DNA from: Novosphingobium sp. PhB165
Lineage (GTDB): Bacteria > Pseudomonadota > Alphaproteobacteria > Sphingomonadales > Sphingomonadaceae
DNA: 64,000 nucleotides
NCBI RefSeq assembly: GCF_004341845.1
Contig: NZ_SLVB01000006.1
Location: forward strand, 436,071-500,070
Direction: 5' to 3'
The notes below the pieces were generated by a model. The model was not told where the DNA came from. It made no database searches and worked only from the letters and a program-made list of their open reading frames with translations. Of the stretch, positions 1 to 7,978 are shown in pieces. Positions within the stretch are counted from its first letter, which is position 1. Every line of letters starts with the position of its first letter. The position numbers and the translations under genes were made by a program.

Positions 1-1
1 A

Positions 2-118
2 CTGGAAAGCGACGAGGACGTCGCAATTGCCGCCGCCGCGGCCTATTTGTCTGCGGCGGAAGGCATAACCGGCCAATTGTTGCAGCTGGATGGAACCGGC
101 GCCGGGGCAATGCTATAG
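2..118 (+). CDS. SDR family oxidoreductase, C-terminal fragment
   Basis: Only the last 38 codons lie in the window, read in frame 2 up to a TAG stop. The tail contains EGITGQLLQLDGTG, which matches the usual SDR ending in which an I-T-G-Q stretch is followed by a hydrophobic strand and D-G. The catalytic Ser/Tyr/Lys and the Rossmann motif lie outside, so substrate and subfamily cannot be read. The stop is 7 nt before the proposed moaA start, which suggests co-transcription with the molybdopterin genes. The family call rests on the tail motif alone. Confidence 0.6.
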   Translation: MESDEDVAIAAAAAYLSAAEGITGQLLQLDGTGAGAML

Positions 119-125
119 CAAGGGC

Positions 126-1130
126 ATGAGCGCGCGAACGCCCCTAGTCGATCAGTTCCGCCGCCGCATTACCTACTTGCGGCTTTCGGTGACCGACAGG
201 TGCGACCTCCGTTGTGCCTACTGCATGCCGGAGCGCATGACCTTCCTGCCCCGGAAGGATGTGCTGACGCTCGACGAGCTTCACAAATTGGCGCTCGGCT
301 TCATTGCCCGGGGCGTGACCAAGCTGCGCCTGACCGGCGGCGAACCGCTGGTTCGGCGCGATATGATCGAACTGGTCCGCGCTGTCGGTCGCAAGCTTGG
401 GGACGGGCTGGAGGAACTGACGCTCACCACCAACGGCACGCACCTCGCGCGGTTTGCGGACGATCTCGCCGATGCCGGGGTGCGCCGGATCAACGTCTCG
501 CTCGATACGCTCGACCGCGCGACTTTCACGCGTATCACCCACCGCGATTCGCTGCCCGATGTGCTGGAAGGGCTGGCCGCGGCGAAAGCGGCCGGGCTGG
601 CGGTCAAGCTCAACACCGTCGCCCTGCGGGGGGTGAATGAGCATGAGCTTCCCGAAATCGTGGCTTGGGCCCACGCGCAAGGCTTCGATTCCACGCTGAT
701 CGAGGTCATGCCGCTCGGCGAGGTGGAGGAAGACCGCTTCGACCACTACCTGCCGCTCCCCCAAGTGCGCGCGGATCTGGAACGGCGCTGGACGCTGACG
801 CCCAGCGCGCACCGTACCGGCGGCCCGGCCCGCTATTTCGATGTGGCGGAGACGGGCGGACGGCTGGGGCTGATAACCCCGCTTACCGAGAATTTCTGCG
901 AAGATTGCAACCGCATCCGCGTGACCGCCACGGGCCAGCTCTACGCCTGCCTCGGCGGCAACGAGCGCGTCGATCTGCGCGCGGCGCTGCGGGGTGAGAA
1001 CCCGGAAGCCGCGCTCGACGCCGGGCTCGACATGGCGATGCGCATCAAGCCCGAGCGGCACCATTTCGCTATCGAGGGGCATGGCGCCGCGCCCGCCCTG
1101 GCACGCCACATGTCGATGACCGGGGGCTGA
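126..1130 (+). CDS. moaA: GTP 3',8-cyclase MoaA
   Basis: Radical-SAM enzyme that makes the first intermediate of molybdopterin synthesis from GTP, together with MoaC. The N-terminal cluster motif C-x3-C-x2-C is at Cys26, Cys30 and Cys33 within TDRCDLRCAYCMP. The second MoaA-specific cluster is at Cys258, Cys261 and Cys275 (FCEDCNRIR followed by LYAC). The protein ends in Gly-Gly, as MoaA does, and its 334 residues are normal for the family. I chose the ATG at 126 because homologues begin just before the FRRRITYLRLS stretch. However, AAGGG sits only 1 nt upstream, so the in-frame ATG at 90 (346 residues, overlapping the SDR gene) remains possible. It is followed after 2 nt by moaD. moaC is not in the window. 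Confidence 0.95.
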   Translation: MSARTPLVDQFRRRITYLRLSVTDRCDLRCAYCMPERMTFLPRKDVLTLDELHKLALGFIARGVTKLRLTGGEPLVRRDMIELVRAVGRKLGDGLEELTLTTNGTHLARFADDLADAGVRRINVSLDTLDRATFTRITHRDSLPDVLEGLAAAKAAGLAVKLNTVALRGVNEHELPEIVAWAHAQGFDSTLIEVMPLGEVEEDRFDHYLPLPQVRADLERRWTLTPSAHRTGGPARYFDVAETGGRLGLITPLTENFCEDCNRIRVTATGQLYACLGGNERVDLRAALRGENPEAALDAGLDMAMRIKPERHHFAIEGHGAAPALARHMSMTGG

Positions 1131-1132
1131 GG

Positions 1133-1393
1133 ATGCGGGCCAAGCTGGTGTTTCTTGGCCGTCTGGAGGACGTGGCGGGGCGCGCGGGTGAGGATATCGC
1201 CGCCAGTGCGCCGCTCGATTGGTACGATGTGATCGGCTGGCTGGGCGGGCATTTTCCTCCCGAACTGGCCGATGCGGTCGTCAGCGAAAAGGTGAGGGTG
1301 GCAATCAACGGCGCGCTTGTGGCGGACAAGTACGAACTTGTTCTGGCCGATGGCGATGAACTTGCATTTCTGCCCCCCGTTTCCGGAGGCTGA
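1133..1393 (+). CDS. moaD: Molybdopterin synthase small subunit MoaD
   Basis: Ubiquitin-fold sulfur carrier that, as a C-terminal thiocarboxylate, donates sulfur to precursor Z inside the MoaD2-MoaE2 synthase. It has 86 residues, ends in the diagnostic Gly-Gly (LPPVSGG), and carries the typical VAINGALV and DGDELAFLPPVSGG strands. The start is 2 nt after the moaA stop and the stop is 1 nt before the moaE start, so the three genes are translationally packed. The N-terminal part is more diverged than the tail. Confidence 0.92.
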   Translation: MRAKLVFLGRLEDVAGRAGEDIAASAPLDWYDVIGWLGGHFPPELADAVVSEKVRVAINGALVADKYELVLADGDELAFLPPVSGG

Positions 1394-1394
1394 G

Positions 1395-1841
1395 GTGGGC
1401 AACGACGTTCGCCTGCTCGCCGCCGCTTTCGATCCCGCAGCCCTGCTCGGCGCCTTCACGGCGGAGCTGCCGCACGCCGGCGGCGTGGTCAGCTTTCTAG
1501 GGCAAGTACGCGCCGGCGAAGGGGTGGAGGCGCTGGAACTGCGGCACTACGAACCGCTGACGCTGCCGGCGATGTGCGATCTTGCCAAACGCGTACGCGG
1601 GCGCTGGGATCTCGACGGGCTGCTGATCGTCCACCGCAGCGGGACGATGATGCCGGGCGAGCCGATCGTGCTGGTCGCCGCCGCAGCGCGCCACCGCCGC
1701 GACGCTTTCGCCGCGGCGGATTACGCGATGGACCACCTCAAGAGCGAATCGTGGTTCTGGAAGCGCGAGCGGCGCGACGGCCAATGGCACTGGATCGAGC
1801 CGCGCGAGCAGGATTTCGAGGATATTGCCCGCTGGGGGTGA
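1395..1841 (+). CDS. moaE: Molybdopterin synthase catalytic subunit MoaE
   Basis: Large subunit of molybdopterin synthase, which receives the MoaD C-terminus and converts precursor Z to molybdopterin. Family signatures are VSFLGQVR, the LELRHYEPLT strand, the HRSGTMMPGE loop and the Lys-containing HLKSESWFWKRE near the C-terminus. I chose the GTG at 1395 because GGAGG (1385-1389) lies 5 nt upstream and the product is then 148 residues, the family norm. An in-frame ATG at 1317 would overlap moaD by 77 nt and add residues unlike MoaE. The adjacent minus-strand lipoprotein gene converges on it, with its stop 22 nt away. Confidence 0.93.
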   Translation: MGNDVRLLAAAFDPAALLGAFTAELPHAGGVVSFLGQVRAGEGVEALELRHYEPLTLPAMCDLAKRVRGRWDLDGLLIVHRSGTMMPGEPIVLVAAAARHRRDAFAAADYAMDHLKSESWFWKRERRDGQWHWIEPREQDFEDIARWG

Positions 1842-1862
1842 CCGGCGGGCAGGAGCTTGATC

Positions 1863-2381
1863 TCAGGTGCCAAGTCGCGCGTTGAGTCGCGAGACCACTT
1901 CGTCCTGCGCGGTTACCGACGCCTGCACTTCGTCGCGAGCCGCGGCGATGCTCTTGGTGGTGGGCGATTCTTCGTTGGGCGAGGCGTCGCGGGCGGTTGC
2001 GAACATCGTGTCGAGTTCGGCCAGTGCCGCGATCGAGGGATCGCGGCTTGCCTGCAAGGCGGAGACCGCGACTTGCGCGGAAAGCCAGGAATCGCTGCCT
2101 GTCGAAGACCCGGCGGCAGAAACCGCGCGTTCGGCAGCGGTGCGCCGCGCGGCAAACTGGCTGTCCGCCTCACGGGCGGAGGCGAGCAGGCCGTTGATTC
2201 GCGTTACGGTATCCGCACTGGGCGGCGGCAGGGGGACGGGCGTGGCCGAAGGATTCTGCACGACAGGCGTCGCGCGCTCCACCGGACGGATGGCAAGCGA
2301 GGGATAAGTGCCGGCGGACGAGCAGGCGGCGAGACCTGTAGCGAGGAAAAGCGGCAGCAGGCGGGCTTTTGCGCGGATCAT
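1863..2381 (-). CDS. Putative lipoprotein, function unknown
   Basis: A 172-residue protein with a Lys/Arg start, a hydrophobic stretch (LLPLFLATGLAAC) and a lipobox cysteine near residue 21, so it is probably acylated and membrane-anchored in the envelope. The rest is Ala/Ser/Pro-rich followed by a predicted helical region (residues about 75-170) rich in Ala, Glu and Arg. I recognise no family. I chose the ATG at 2381 over upstream in-frame codons because it places the signal peptide at the N-terminus. The gene is divergent from rplU and convergent with moaE. Confidence 0.7.
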   Translation of the reverse strand: MIRAKARLLPLFLATGLAACSSAGTYPSLAIRPVERATPVVQNPSATPVPLPPPSADTVTRINGLLASAREADSQFAARRTAAERAVSAAGSSTGSDSWLSAQVAVSALQASRDPSIAALAELDTMFATARDASPNEESPTTKSIAAARDEVQASVTAQDEVVSRLNARLGT

Positions 2382-2510
2382 GAATGTGCCATAGCACGCG
2401 CGACGGCAATCGCGAGCGGCAAACGAGTCGCTATGCGCGTTGTCGACATGTGGGAGTCGCATTTCAGCGGCCCGCGTCAAGGTTTCGGCCAAAGTCTGCC
2501 AAGTCATTGG

Positions 2511-2539
2511 TTGACACGAATCGGGCGTTGCACTAACGG
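2511..2539 (+). promoter_or_regulatory. Candidate sigma-70-type promoter for rplU-rpmA
   Basis: TTGACA (2511-2516), a 17-nt spacer, then TAACGG (2534-2539). The -35 is perfect and the -10 is weak. It lies in the 304-nt gap between the divergent lipoprotein and rplU starts and would give a leader of about 140 nt before rplU. Apart from this candidate I see no other structured feature in the gap. This is inference from consensus only. Confidence 0.4.
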
Positions 2540-2685
2540 CACCCACTCTTTCCGGTACCTCGTCCGTAGGCGGGGTAACGGCGCGTCGCCCGCAAGGCTC
2601 CAAGGTTCTTCATTGGACCCGAGCGGCCGGGGCAGGTTTGTTTCGGCTCGTTACGGGCACACATTAGAGATTAGGTAAGGGCACC

Positions 2686-2982
2686 ATGTTCGCAGTTGTG
2701 CGCACGGGCGGCAAGCAGTACCGGGTTGCCGCCGGAGACAAGATCGCGGTTGAAAAGCTGGCTGGTGAAGCCGGTGAGACCATCACTCTCGGCGACATCC
2801 TGCTCGCCGGCAAGGACGGCGAAGTCCTCGACGCCTCGAAGGTTTCGGTTTCGGCCGAAATCATCGCTCAGGCCAAGAGCGAAAAGGTCGTGGTGTTCAA
2901 GAAGCGCCGCCGCCACAACTATCGTCGCAAGAACGGCCACCGCCAGCAGATGACTCTGCTGCGCATCGTGTCGGTCGCCTGA
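2686..2982 (+). CDS. rplU: Large ribosomal subunit protein bL21
   Basis: A 98-residue ribosomal protein that binds 23S rRNA. The N-terminus MFAVVRTGGKQYRV and the basic block KKRRRHNYRRKNGHRQQMT are diagnostic for bL21. It forms the usual rplU-rpmA operon, with 24 nt between the genes. It starts at an ATG preceded by an A/G-rich stretch (taggtaagggc). The length is close to the family norm of about 100 residues. Confidence 0.97.
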   Translation: MFAVVRTGGKQYRVAAGDKIAVEKLAGEAGETITLGDILLAGKDGEVLDASKVSVSAEIIAQAKSEKVVVFKKRRRHNYRRKNGHRQQMTLLRIVSVA

Positions 2983-3006
2983 GCCAAACGCGGAAGGAAC
3001 TGAGCA

Positions 3007-3276
<270 letters not shown>

Positions 3277-3293
3277 TTCGGATGGTCGATAAA

Positions 3294-3374
3294 AGGGCCA
3301 TCCTGACGGGATGGCCCTGCCGATCTTCGTGATCGGCTGAACGAGGGAGAGGGGCCAGCCCGTCTCCCTCTTTT
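3294..3374 (+). terminator. Hairpin stack and intrinsic terminator after rpmA
   Basis: Three consecutive inverted repeats follow rpmA. The first is a perfect 10-bp stem (AGGGCCATCC/GGATGGCCCT, 3294-3318, 5-nt loop). The second is a 7-bp stem GCCGATC/GATCGGC (3319-3337). The third is an 8-bp stem GAGGGAGA/TCTCCCTC (3343-3370) followed directly by TTTT (3371-3374). The last has the layout of a rho-independent terminator. Confidence 0.75.
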
Positions 3375-3532
3375 CGTGTCTCCCTCACTCGTCGCCCGCG
3401 TTTCGAGCTGGCCCGAATCTCGCGCATTTTTCCGTAAAATGTGCCTGATTTCCGCCAATTGGCCGCGCGCGTAATCGCAATGTCACGACTCCTTCTTATG
3501 AAGGAAGCGGGGCTGAAGAGTGGAGACATAGT

Positions 3533-4135
3533 ATGTTCATTCGCAGCGAACGCCTGTTCCTGCGGCCCGGCTGGCCTGAGGACAGGGAAGAGTTTCTGGC
3601 CCTGATCGCCGACGAGTCCGTCGTGCGCAATCTCTCCCGGGCGCCCTGGCCCTATACTGCCGACGATGCCCGGCGCTTTCTGGATCTGCCGCAGGACCTG
3701 CTGCTGCCGCGTCTGCTGGTCACCCAGCCCGGCGCCGCCGGCGCGCGCCTGCTCGGCTGCATCGGTCTTTCCGAAATGCACGGCGAAGTGAACCTCGGCT
3801 ACTGGATCGCCCGCGACCATTGGGGTCAGGGCTTTGCCAGCGAGGCTGCTCGGGCCATGCTGTCGATGGCGCGTGCGATCGGCCACCGGCGGATCGTCGC
3901 CAACCACTTTATCGACAATCCGGCTTCGGGCCGCGTGCTCGAAAAGGCGGGATTTGCCCGCACCGGCCGCATTGTCGAGCGCTTCAGCACCGGCCGCGAG
4001 ATGACCTATCCCGCGCGCGAATATGCGCTGGAATTCGACGCGCCGAGCGATTGCGACAGCGATTCGGACAATCGCGGCGTATCGCCTGCCCGAATGTCCC
4101 CGGCGCGACAGGCCCCGCGCCGCCGCGCGGCCTGA
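3533..4135 (+). CDS. GNAT family N-acetyltransferase (RimJ/RimL-like), copy 1
   Basis: A 200-residue acetyltransferase that would use acetyl-CoA; its acceptor cannot be read. It begins with the RimJ/RimL-type strand ERLFLRPGWPED. It contains the acetyl-CoA-binding region GYWIARDHWGQGFASEA (motif A, Q/R-x-x-G-x-G/A) and the C-terminal strand NPASGRVLEKAGF. The last 30 residues are Ser/Asp/Arg-rich and lack a counterpart in copy 2. GGAG lies just before the ATG. It is followed by a paralogue at 4345 that shares the start pattern F[IV]R[ST]ERLFLRPGWPED, so the pair looks like an old tandem duplication. Confidence 0.85.
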   Translation: MFIRSERLFLRPGWPEDREEFLALIADESVVRNLSRAPWPYTADDARRFLDLPQDLLLPRLLVTQPGAAGARLLGCIGLSEMHGEVNLGYWIARDHWGQGFASEAARAMLSMARAIGHRRIVANHFIDNPASGRVLEKAGFARTGRIVERFSTGREMTYPAREYALEFDAPSDCDSDSDNRGVSPARMSPARQAPRRRAA

Positions 4136-4173
4136 GGGCTGCGCTTCCCGCTGATTCGATGCGACATTGCCCC

Positions 4174-4200
4174 GGGGCGGTTCTCCACCGAGACCGCCCC
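4174..4200 (+). terminator. GC-rich hairpin between the two GNAT genes
   Basis: GGGGCGGT-T-CTC pairs with GAGACCGCCCC around a CACC loop, an 11-bp stem with one bulged T. No T-tract follows, so it could be a rho-assisted terminator or an mRNA 3' end stabiliser. The remainder of the 209-nt gap shows nothing recognisable. Confidence 0.4.
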
Positions 4201-4344
4201 GCAGCCCGGCCCGGAGCAGGGATCGATCCGCATCGGGCGCGAATTTGGCAGCGCCGGAGCGACGGCGCGCCGCAAAATCCGTGCATCGGCAACGCGCATC
4301 GTGCATGATGCGGATGCGGGACAAAAACAACGGAGAGCCGTGAC

Positions 4345-4908
4345 ATGTTCGTCCGCACGGAGAGGTTGTTCCTCAGGCCCGGTTGGCCCGAGGATGTCGA
4401 CGAACTGGTTGATGCCATTTCGGACGAGGCCATTCAGCGCAATGTCGGCGTGAGCGCCTTGCCGCGCACGGCGCAGGCGATGCACGATTATCTGTCGCTG
4501 GACCGCGATCCGCGCCTGCCGCATTTCTTCATGTACTTGCGTTCACCCGGTGGTCCCCGGTTGGTTGGCGGCATCGGGCTTGGCCGGTTCGAGGACGACG
4601 TGGAGATGGGCTATTGGATCGCGCCCGGATATCGCGGCATGGGCTATGCCCGTGAGGCGGTTCGCGCGCTGCTCGATCAGGCGCGGGCACTGGGGCACCG
4701 CCGGGTGGTCGCCAGCTATTTCGAGAATAGCGTGGCCATGCGCCGCGTGCTCGATGCCACCGGCTTCATCGACAGCGGCGAATATCGCGAACGCTTCAGC
4801 CACGCGCGCGGCGCGCCGCTCAGGGCCCGGATCTTCGCGGTCGAACTCGACCGGTGCGATGTCGGGCATCCGATCCAGGAGGCGACGGGAGCGGCCTGCC
4901 CGGGCTGA
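4345..4908 (+). CDS. GNAT family N-acetyltransferase (RimJ/RimL-like), copy 2
   Basis: A 187-residue paralogue of the preceding gene. It shares the start ERLFLRPGWPED, the acetyl-CoA-binding stretch GYWIAPGYRGMGYAREA and the strand NSVAMRRVLDATGF. Middle regions (substrate side) differ strongly, which suggests different acceptors rather than redundancy. GGAG lies about 10 nt before the ATG. It converges with ygfZ, whose stop is 6 nt downstream. Confidence 0.85.
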   Translation: MFVRTERLFLRPGWPEDVDELVDAISDEAIQRNVGVSALPRTAQAMHDYLSLDRDPRLPHFFMYLRSPGGPRLVGGIGLGRFEDDVEMGYWIAPGYRGMGYAREAVRALLDQARALGHRRVVASYFENSVAMRRVLDATGFIDSGEYRERFSHARGAPLRARIFAVELDRCDVGHPIQEATGAACPG

Positions 4909-4914
4909 TCGCTG

Positions 4915-5667
4915 TCAGGCTTCTTCCTCGGGCGGCAGCCAGGCGGGCCGGACTGCCGGATCGATGGCCTCTACCCGCAGGTGGTCTACGGCAAAGCCAA
5001 GGTCTTCATAGGCGGTGCGGCGGCGTTTCTCGTCCGACCGGGCAAACGGCACCACGATCAGGCGGCGGTTGACCTTCTGCCGCCAGTTCATTCGCGCCGT
5101 GTTTTCCTGGCCCACGTAGCAGCCCTTGGTGAAGCTGACGCCGTTCAGTTCCACGGCATTGCATTCAAGCCAGAGCGTCTCGCCATCGCCCAGTTCGGCG
5201 CGGCCCTCGGTCACGCCCATGCGCAAGCGGTGCGCGCGCCACTCGGCATCGGCGCCGGTCTCCTGTTCGGCCGGATCGGTCTGGTCGATGGCGGCGATCC
5301 AGCGCTCGCCCAGCGCCGGAAGGCGCGGATCCGGCGCGGCGCCGTCGCCCAGATGCGGACGCCAGTGGACCGCGAGCGAATCGTCGCGCGCAATATCGAT
5401 CGCGCGGCGCAGGCGGTACATGGAGAGCCGCTTGATCAAGGCGGGGGCGACATCGGCCTCGCAGTCGATCAGCAGGTCGTGCCCGGAAGGCCAGACGATG
5501 AAGTCGAACAGCGCCTTGCCCTGCGGCGTGAGCAGCCCCGCCCAGGTCGGCAGCTTCCGCACATCGGCCGTCACCAGCCCTTGCAGGAAATCGGCGACGT
5601 CTTCTTGGGAACCTTCACGGGGGGAGAGCCGGATCACGGCGCGGTCGAACAAGCGGCTGGCAGTCAT
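4915..5667 (-). CDS. ygfZ: YgfZ/GcvT-like folate-binding protein
   Basis: A 250-residue member of the YgfZ (IBA57-like) family, which helps maturation or repair of certain 4Fe-4S enzymes and binds tetrahydrofolate. The family fingerprint K-G-C-[FY]-x-G-Q-E is present as KGCYVGQENTAR in the C-terminal third. The N-terminal part DFLQGLVTADVRKL and TPQGKALFDFIVW matches the GcvT fold. I chose the internal ATG (MTASRLFDRAVIRL) at 5667; an ATG six codons earlier is possible. It is divergent from the nitroreductase gene; I see no clear promoter in the 261 nt between them. Confidence 0.88.
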   Translation of the reverse strand: MTASRLFDRAVIRLSPREGSQEDVADFLQGLVTADVRKLPTWAGLLTPQGKALFDFIVWPSGHDLLIDCEADVAPALIKRLSMYRLRRAIDIARDDSLAVHWRPHLGDGAAPDPRLPALGERWIAAIDQTDPAEQETGADAEWRAHRLRMGVTEGRAELGDGETLWLECNAVELNGVSFTKGCYVGQENTARMNWRQKVNRRLIVVPFARSDEKRRRTAYEDLGFAVDHLRVEAIDPAVRPAWLPPEEEA

Positions 5668-5928
5668 GGGCGATAAGTGGGGCACGCCGCCCCGGCGCGC
5701 AAGACACTGGATTCGGCAAAAAAGCGGCGCTCCTGTGGAAGAGCGCGAAGGCGCGCGGAAAAGGCGCGGAGGATCAAGACCGGATCAAAGGGCCTGTTCA
5801 TCACGGCGCACACGTCTTTTCTGATTACTGGAACAGTTCCGTCGAAATTATCCCGATTCCCCGATGGCGCGGGACGGGCTATCTGCACTTTCAACACTCC
5901 CATCCACCTCTTCCCAAGGATACCCGAG

Positions 5929-6507
5929 ATGACCGGACGCATTGCCCACCCCAAGGTCGAAAAGCTCATCGTCGATCGCTGGTCGCCGCGCGCTTTCGAT
6001 GGCAGCGAGATCCCGCAGGAAGACCTCGACGTGATCTTCGAAGCCGGTGGCTGGGCCCCTTCGGCCTACAACGTGCAGCCCTGGACTTTCCTCTATGCGA
6101 AGAAGGGCGATGCGAACTGGGACCTGTTCCTGTCGCAGCTGATCGAATTCAACCAGGGGTGGGCCAAGGACGCTTCGGCGCTGGTCTTCGTGGTTTCGGA
6201 CAGCCAGATGCGCTCGGACAAGGGCAATTCGAACAACCACAGCCACAGCTTCGACGCCGGTGCGGCGTGGGCGCTGGCCGCCTTGCAGGCACAGGCGCTG
6301 GGCTACCACACCCACGGCATGACCGGCCTGAAGTTCGGTGAGGCCGAGGCCGCACTGGGCATCCCGGCCGACCACCGTCTCGAAGCCGCCTTCGCGCTGG
6401 GCAAGATGGGCGACAAGGGCACGCTGCCCGAATTCCTTCAGGAGCGCGAAGTGGCCAGCAACCGCAAGCCGGTGGCCGAGATCGCCAAGGCTGGAAAGTT
6501 CGCCTGA
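5929..6507 (+). CDS. Nitroreductase family protein
   Basis: A 192-residue flavin reductase of the NfsB/FRP fold, expected to bind FMN as a dimer and use NAD(P)H. The N-terminal RWSPRAFDG followed by FEAGGWAPSAYNVQPW is the typical FMN-contacting region of the family, and AAWALAALQAQALGYHTHGM is the conserved core helix. The physiological substrate is not readable. I chose the ATG at 5929 because AAGGA (5916-5920) precedes it by 8 nt. A longer in-frame reading from 5677 adds sequence unlike the family. It is followed by a strong terminator. Confidence 0.87.
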   Translation: MTGRIAHPKVEKLIVDRWSPRAFDGSEIPQEDLDVIFEAGGWAPSAYNVQPWTFLYAKKGDANWDLFLSQLIEFNQGWAKDASALVFVVSDSQMRSDKGNSNNHSHSFDAGAAWALAALQAQALGYHTHGMTGLKFGEAEAALGIPADHRLEAAFALGKMGDKGTLPEFLQEREVASNRKPVAEIAKAGKFA

Positions 6508-6564
6508 TTCCCCTCCGATCAGGCTGATGGCGCCCCTGCTCCTCCCTCCCGAGGGGCGCCTGAC

Positions 6565-6604
6565 GAGCCCGGTTCGCCTCCTCTGGCGGACCGGGCTCTT
6601 TTTT
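6565..6604 (+). terminator. Rho-independent terminator after the nitroreductase gene
   Basis: GAGCCCGGTTCGCC (6565-6578) pairs with GGCGGACCGGGCTC (6585-6598), with one mismatch and a 6-nt loop, followed by six T residues (6599-6604). A second hairpin GCGCCCCT/AGGGGCGC lies just upstream. This is the clearest intrinsic terminator in the window. Confidence 0.88.
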
Positions 6605-6609
6605 CGGGC

Positions 6610-6951
6610 TTAGAAGGCGATCTTCACGCCGGCCATGACGCGGTTGCTGACGACGCCGCCAGGCATGGTCACCGAGTCCATGTGCACGTCCGCAACGACG
6701 CCGGGCGCGATTTGCCGTTCGGCGCGGCCGAGGCCTTCGGTCACTTGGTATGTATCGGGCAGGGCACGCAGGCGGTTCGCCTCCGGGTCCGGTGCGCAGA
6801 CCACGATTTCGCCGGGCTTCCCTTCAGGGCAGCGTTTTCGGACGAGAGTGATGGCGTTGCCGTCGTCGCCGCGCAGACGGGCAAGGTCGAACGCGCCGAG
6901 CGACTGTTCGACGGCAGGAGGTGAGGCCGTGGGGGAATCGGCGGGGGGCAT
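6610..6951 (-). CDS. Hypothetical protein with a C-x(n)-GEIVVC motif
   Basis: A 113-residue protein of unknown function. The middle holds RCPEGKPGEIVVCAPDPEANRLRALP, a two-cysteine segment followed by an R-x-R-x-L-P-like end; I recall similar segments in small exported sphingomonad proteins. No signal peptide follows from the chosen start. I prefer the ATG at 6951 because CAGGAG lies 10 nt upstream; a TTG at 6996 would add 15 residues. It is divergent from the HPP gene. Confidence 0.55.
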   Translation of the reverse strand: MPPADSPTASPPAVEQSLGAFDLARLRGDDGNAITLVRKRCPEGKPGEIVVCAPDPEANRLRALPDTYQVTEGLGRAERQIAPGVVADVHMDSVTMPGGVVSNRVMAGVKIAF

Positions 6952-7147
6952 ATGGGGCGCACTCCTGCAAGTCGCTGGTATCAGGCGCACAGGCAATCAC
7001 GCGATCATGGCCAATTTACGGCAAGGGTGTCGTAAGTCGGCGGCGCGCAGTCTGGCTTGGCCGCCGACAAGCATCTCTCGCATGGCGCGCGGGCCGCGAT
7101 TGCTTCATAGGCGCCGCTCCGGTTTCTACGAGGAGGCTCGCGCGGCC

Positions 7148-7816
7148 GTGGCGCTGAACAGCATCATCCCAACCCAGGTGGGCGGCAAGCGCCGCCTTGG
7201 CCCCTTTCGCGCGGTGCTGGGCGCGCTTTTCGGTATCGCCGTCGCGGGCGCGCTGACGCGCCTGCTGGAGAGCGGTTACGATCCCGCACTGCCTTTCCTT
7301 GTCGCGCCGCTGGGCGCTTCGGCCGTGCTGGTCTTCGCGGTACCGGCGAGCCCGCTGGCGCAGCCGTGGTCGGTGTTTGGCGGCAACGTGCTGTCGGCTG
7401 CCGTCGGCCTGTCCGTAGGCAGGCTGATCGGCGACCCCTGGCTGGCGGGCAGCGTGGCCGTGGCGCTCGCCATCGCGGTGATGACAATGACGCGCAGCCT
7501 CCACCCGCCCGGCGGCGCCTGTGCGCTGCTTTGTGCGCTGGGCGCGACCGGCACGCCGGCGTGGGGCTGGGAGCATCTTGTCCCGTTCGTGTTCAACGTC
7601 GGCGCGCTCTGCTTTGTGGGCTGGATTTACAACAACGCCACCGACCATCCCTGGCCGCACCACGCGACGCCGGTCAAGCACCAGCCCGGCGAACCCTATA
7701 AGCGCGAGGATATCGACGCGCTGCTGGCCGAATGGGATGAGACGCTGGACGTCGATGCCGACGATCTCGACGCGTTCGTGCAGGCCTTGTTGAAGCGTGG
7801 CGCTGCGCGAGGCTGA
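7148..7816 (+). CDS. HPP family integral membrane protein
   Basis: A 222-residue protein with four hydrophobic segments (roughly residues 20-40, 45-65, 75-100, 105-125 and a further stretch to 160). The name-giving H-P-P is in SLHPPGGACALL. HPP proteins are inner-membrane proteins, and some have been linked to nitrite transport in plastids and cyanobacteria; no specific role can be read here. I chose the GTG at 7148 because AGGAGG (7131-7136) lies 11 nt upstream. In-frame ATGs at 7007 and 7082 lack a ribosome-binding site and add Arg-rich sequence. The C-terminal 45 residues are acidic and cytoplasmic-looking. Confidence 0.8.
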   Translation: MALNSIIPTQVGGKRRLGPFRAVLGALFGIAVAGALTRLLESGYDPALPFLVAPLGASAVLVFAVPASPLAQPWSVFGGNVLSAAVGLSVGRLIGDPWLAGSVAVALAIAVMTMTRSLHPPGGACALLCALGATGTPAWGWEHLVPFVFNVGALCFVGWIYNNATDHPWPHHATPVKHQPGEPYKREDIDALLAEWDETLDVDADDLDAFVQALLKRGAARG

Positions 7817-7822
7817 GAGGAA

Positions 7823-7971
7823 GGTTTCGCGCGGAGGCGCGGAGACGCGGAGTGAACTCGCGCTTGCGGCGAAGCCGCTTTATCCGTTCATCGTCGCGGC
7901 AGGACAAAGGCAGGGCGGCTTTGCCGCCCACGCAACCTCCCTCCGCGTCTCCGCGCCTCCGCGCGAAATCC
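7823..7971. repeat. Inverted-repeat intergenic element, copy 1 (GGAGGCGCGGAGACGCGGAG type)
   Basis: A left arm of about 29 nt (7823-7852) is repeated inverted at 7941-7971, enclosing a shorter inner inverted repeat (GGCGGCTTTGCCGCC at 7915-7929). A second copy with the same arms lies at 33593-33750. Both sit between convergent genes (here HPP and rarD), so a role as a two-way transcription end or mRNA-protecting hairpin is plausible. Confidence 0.85.
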
Positions 7972-7978
7972 TTCTCTC

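Noticed and set aside
1317..1394. Longer MoaE start at the ATG at 1317
   Set aside because: It would lie inside moaD in another frame and add 26 residues unlike MoaE; a GTG with a good ribosome-binding site at 1395 fits the family length.
5677..5928. N-terminal extension of the nitroreductase
   Set aside because: The added residues are not conserved-looking, and a clear ribosome-binding site precedes the ATG at 5929.
7823..7971. Possible CRISPR-like repeat
   Set aside because: There are only two inverted arms and an inner palindrome, with no series of direct repeats and spacers. No CRISPR array was seen anywhere in the window.
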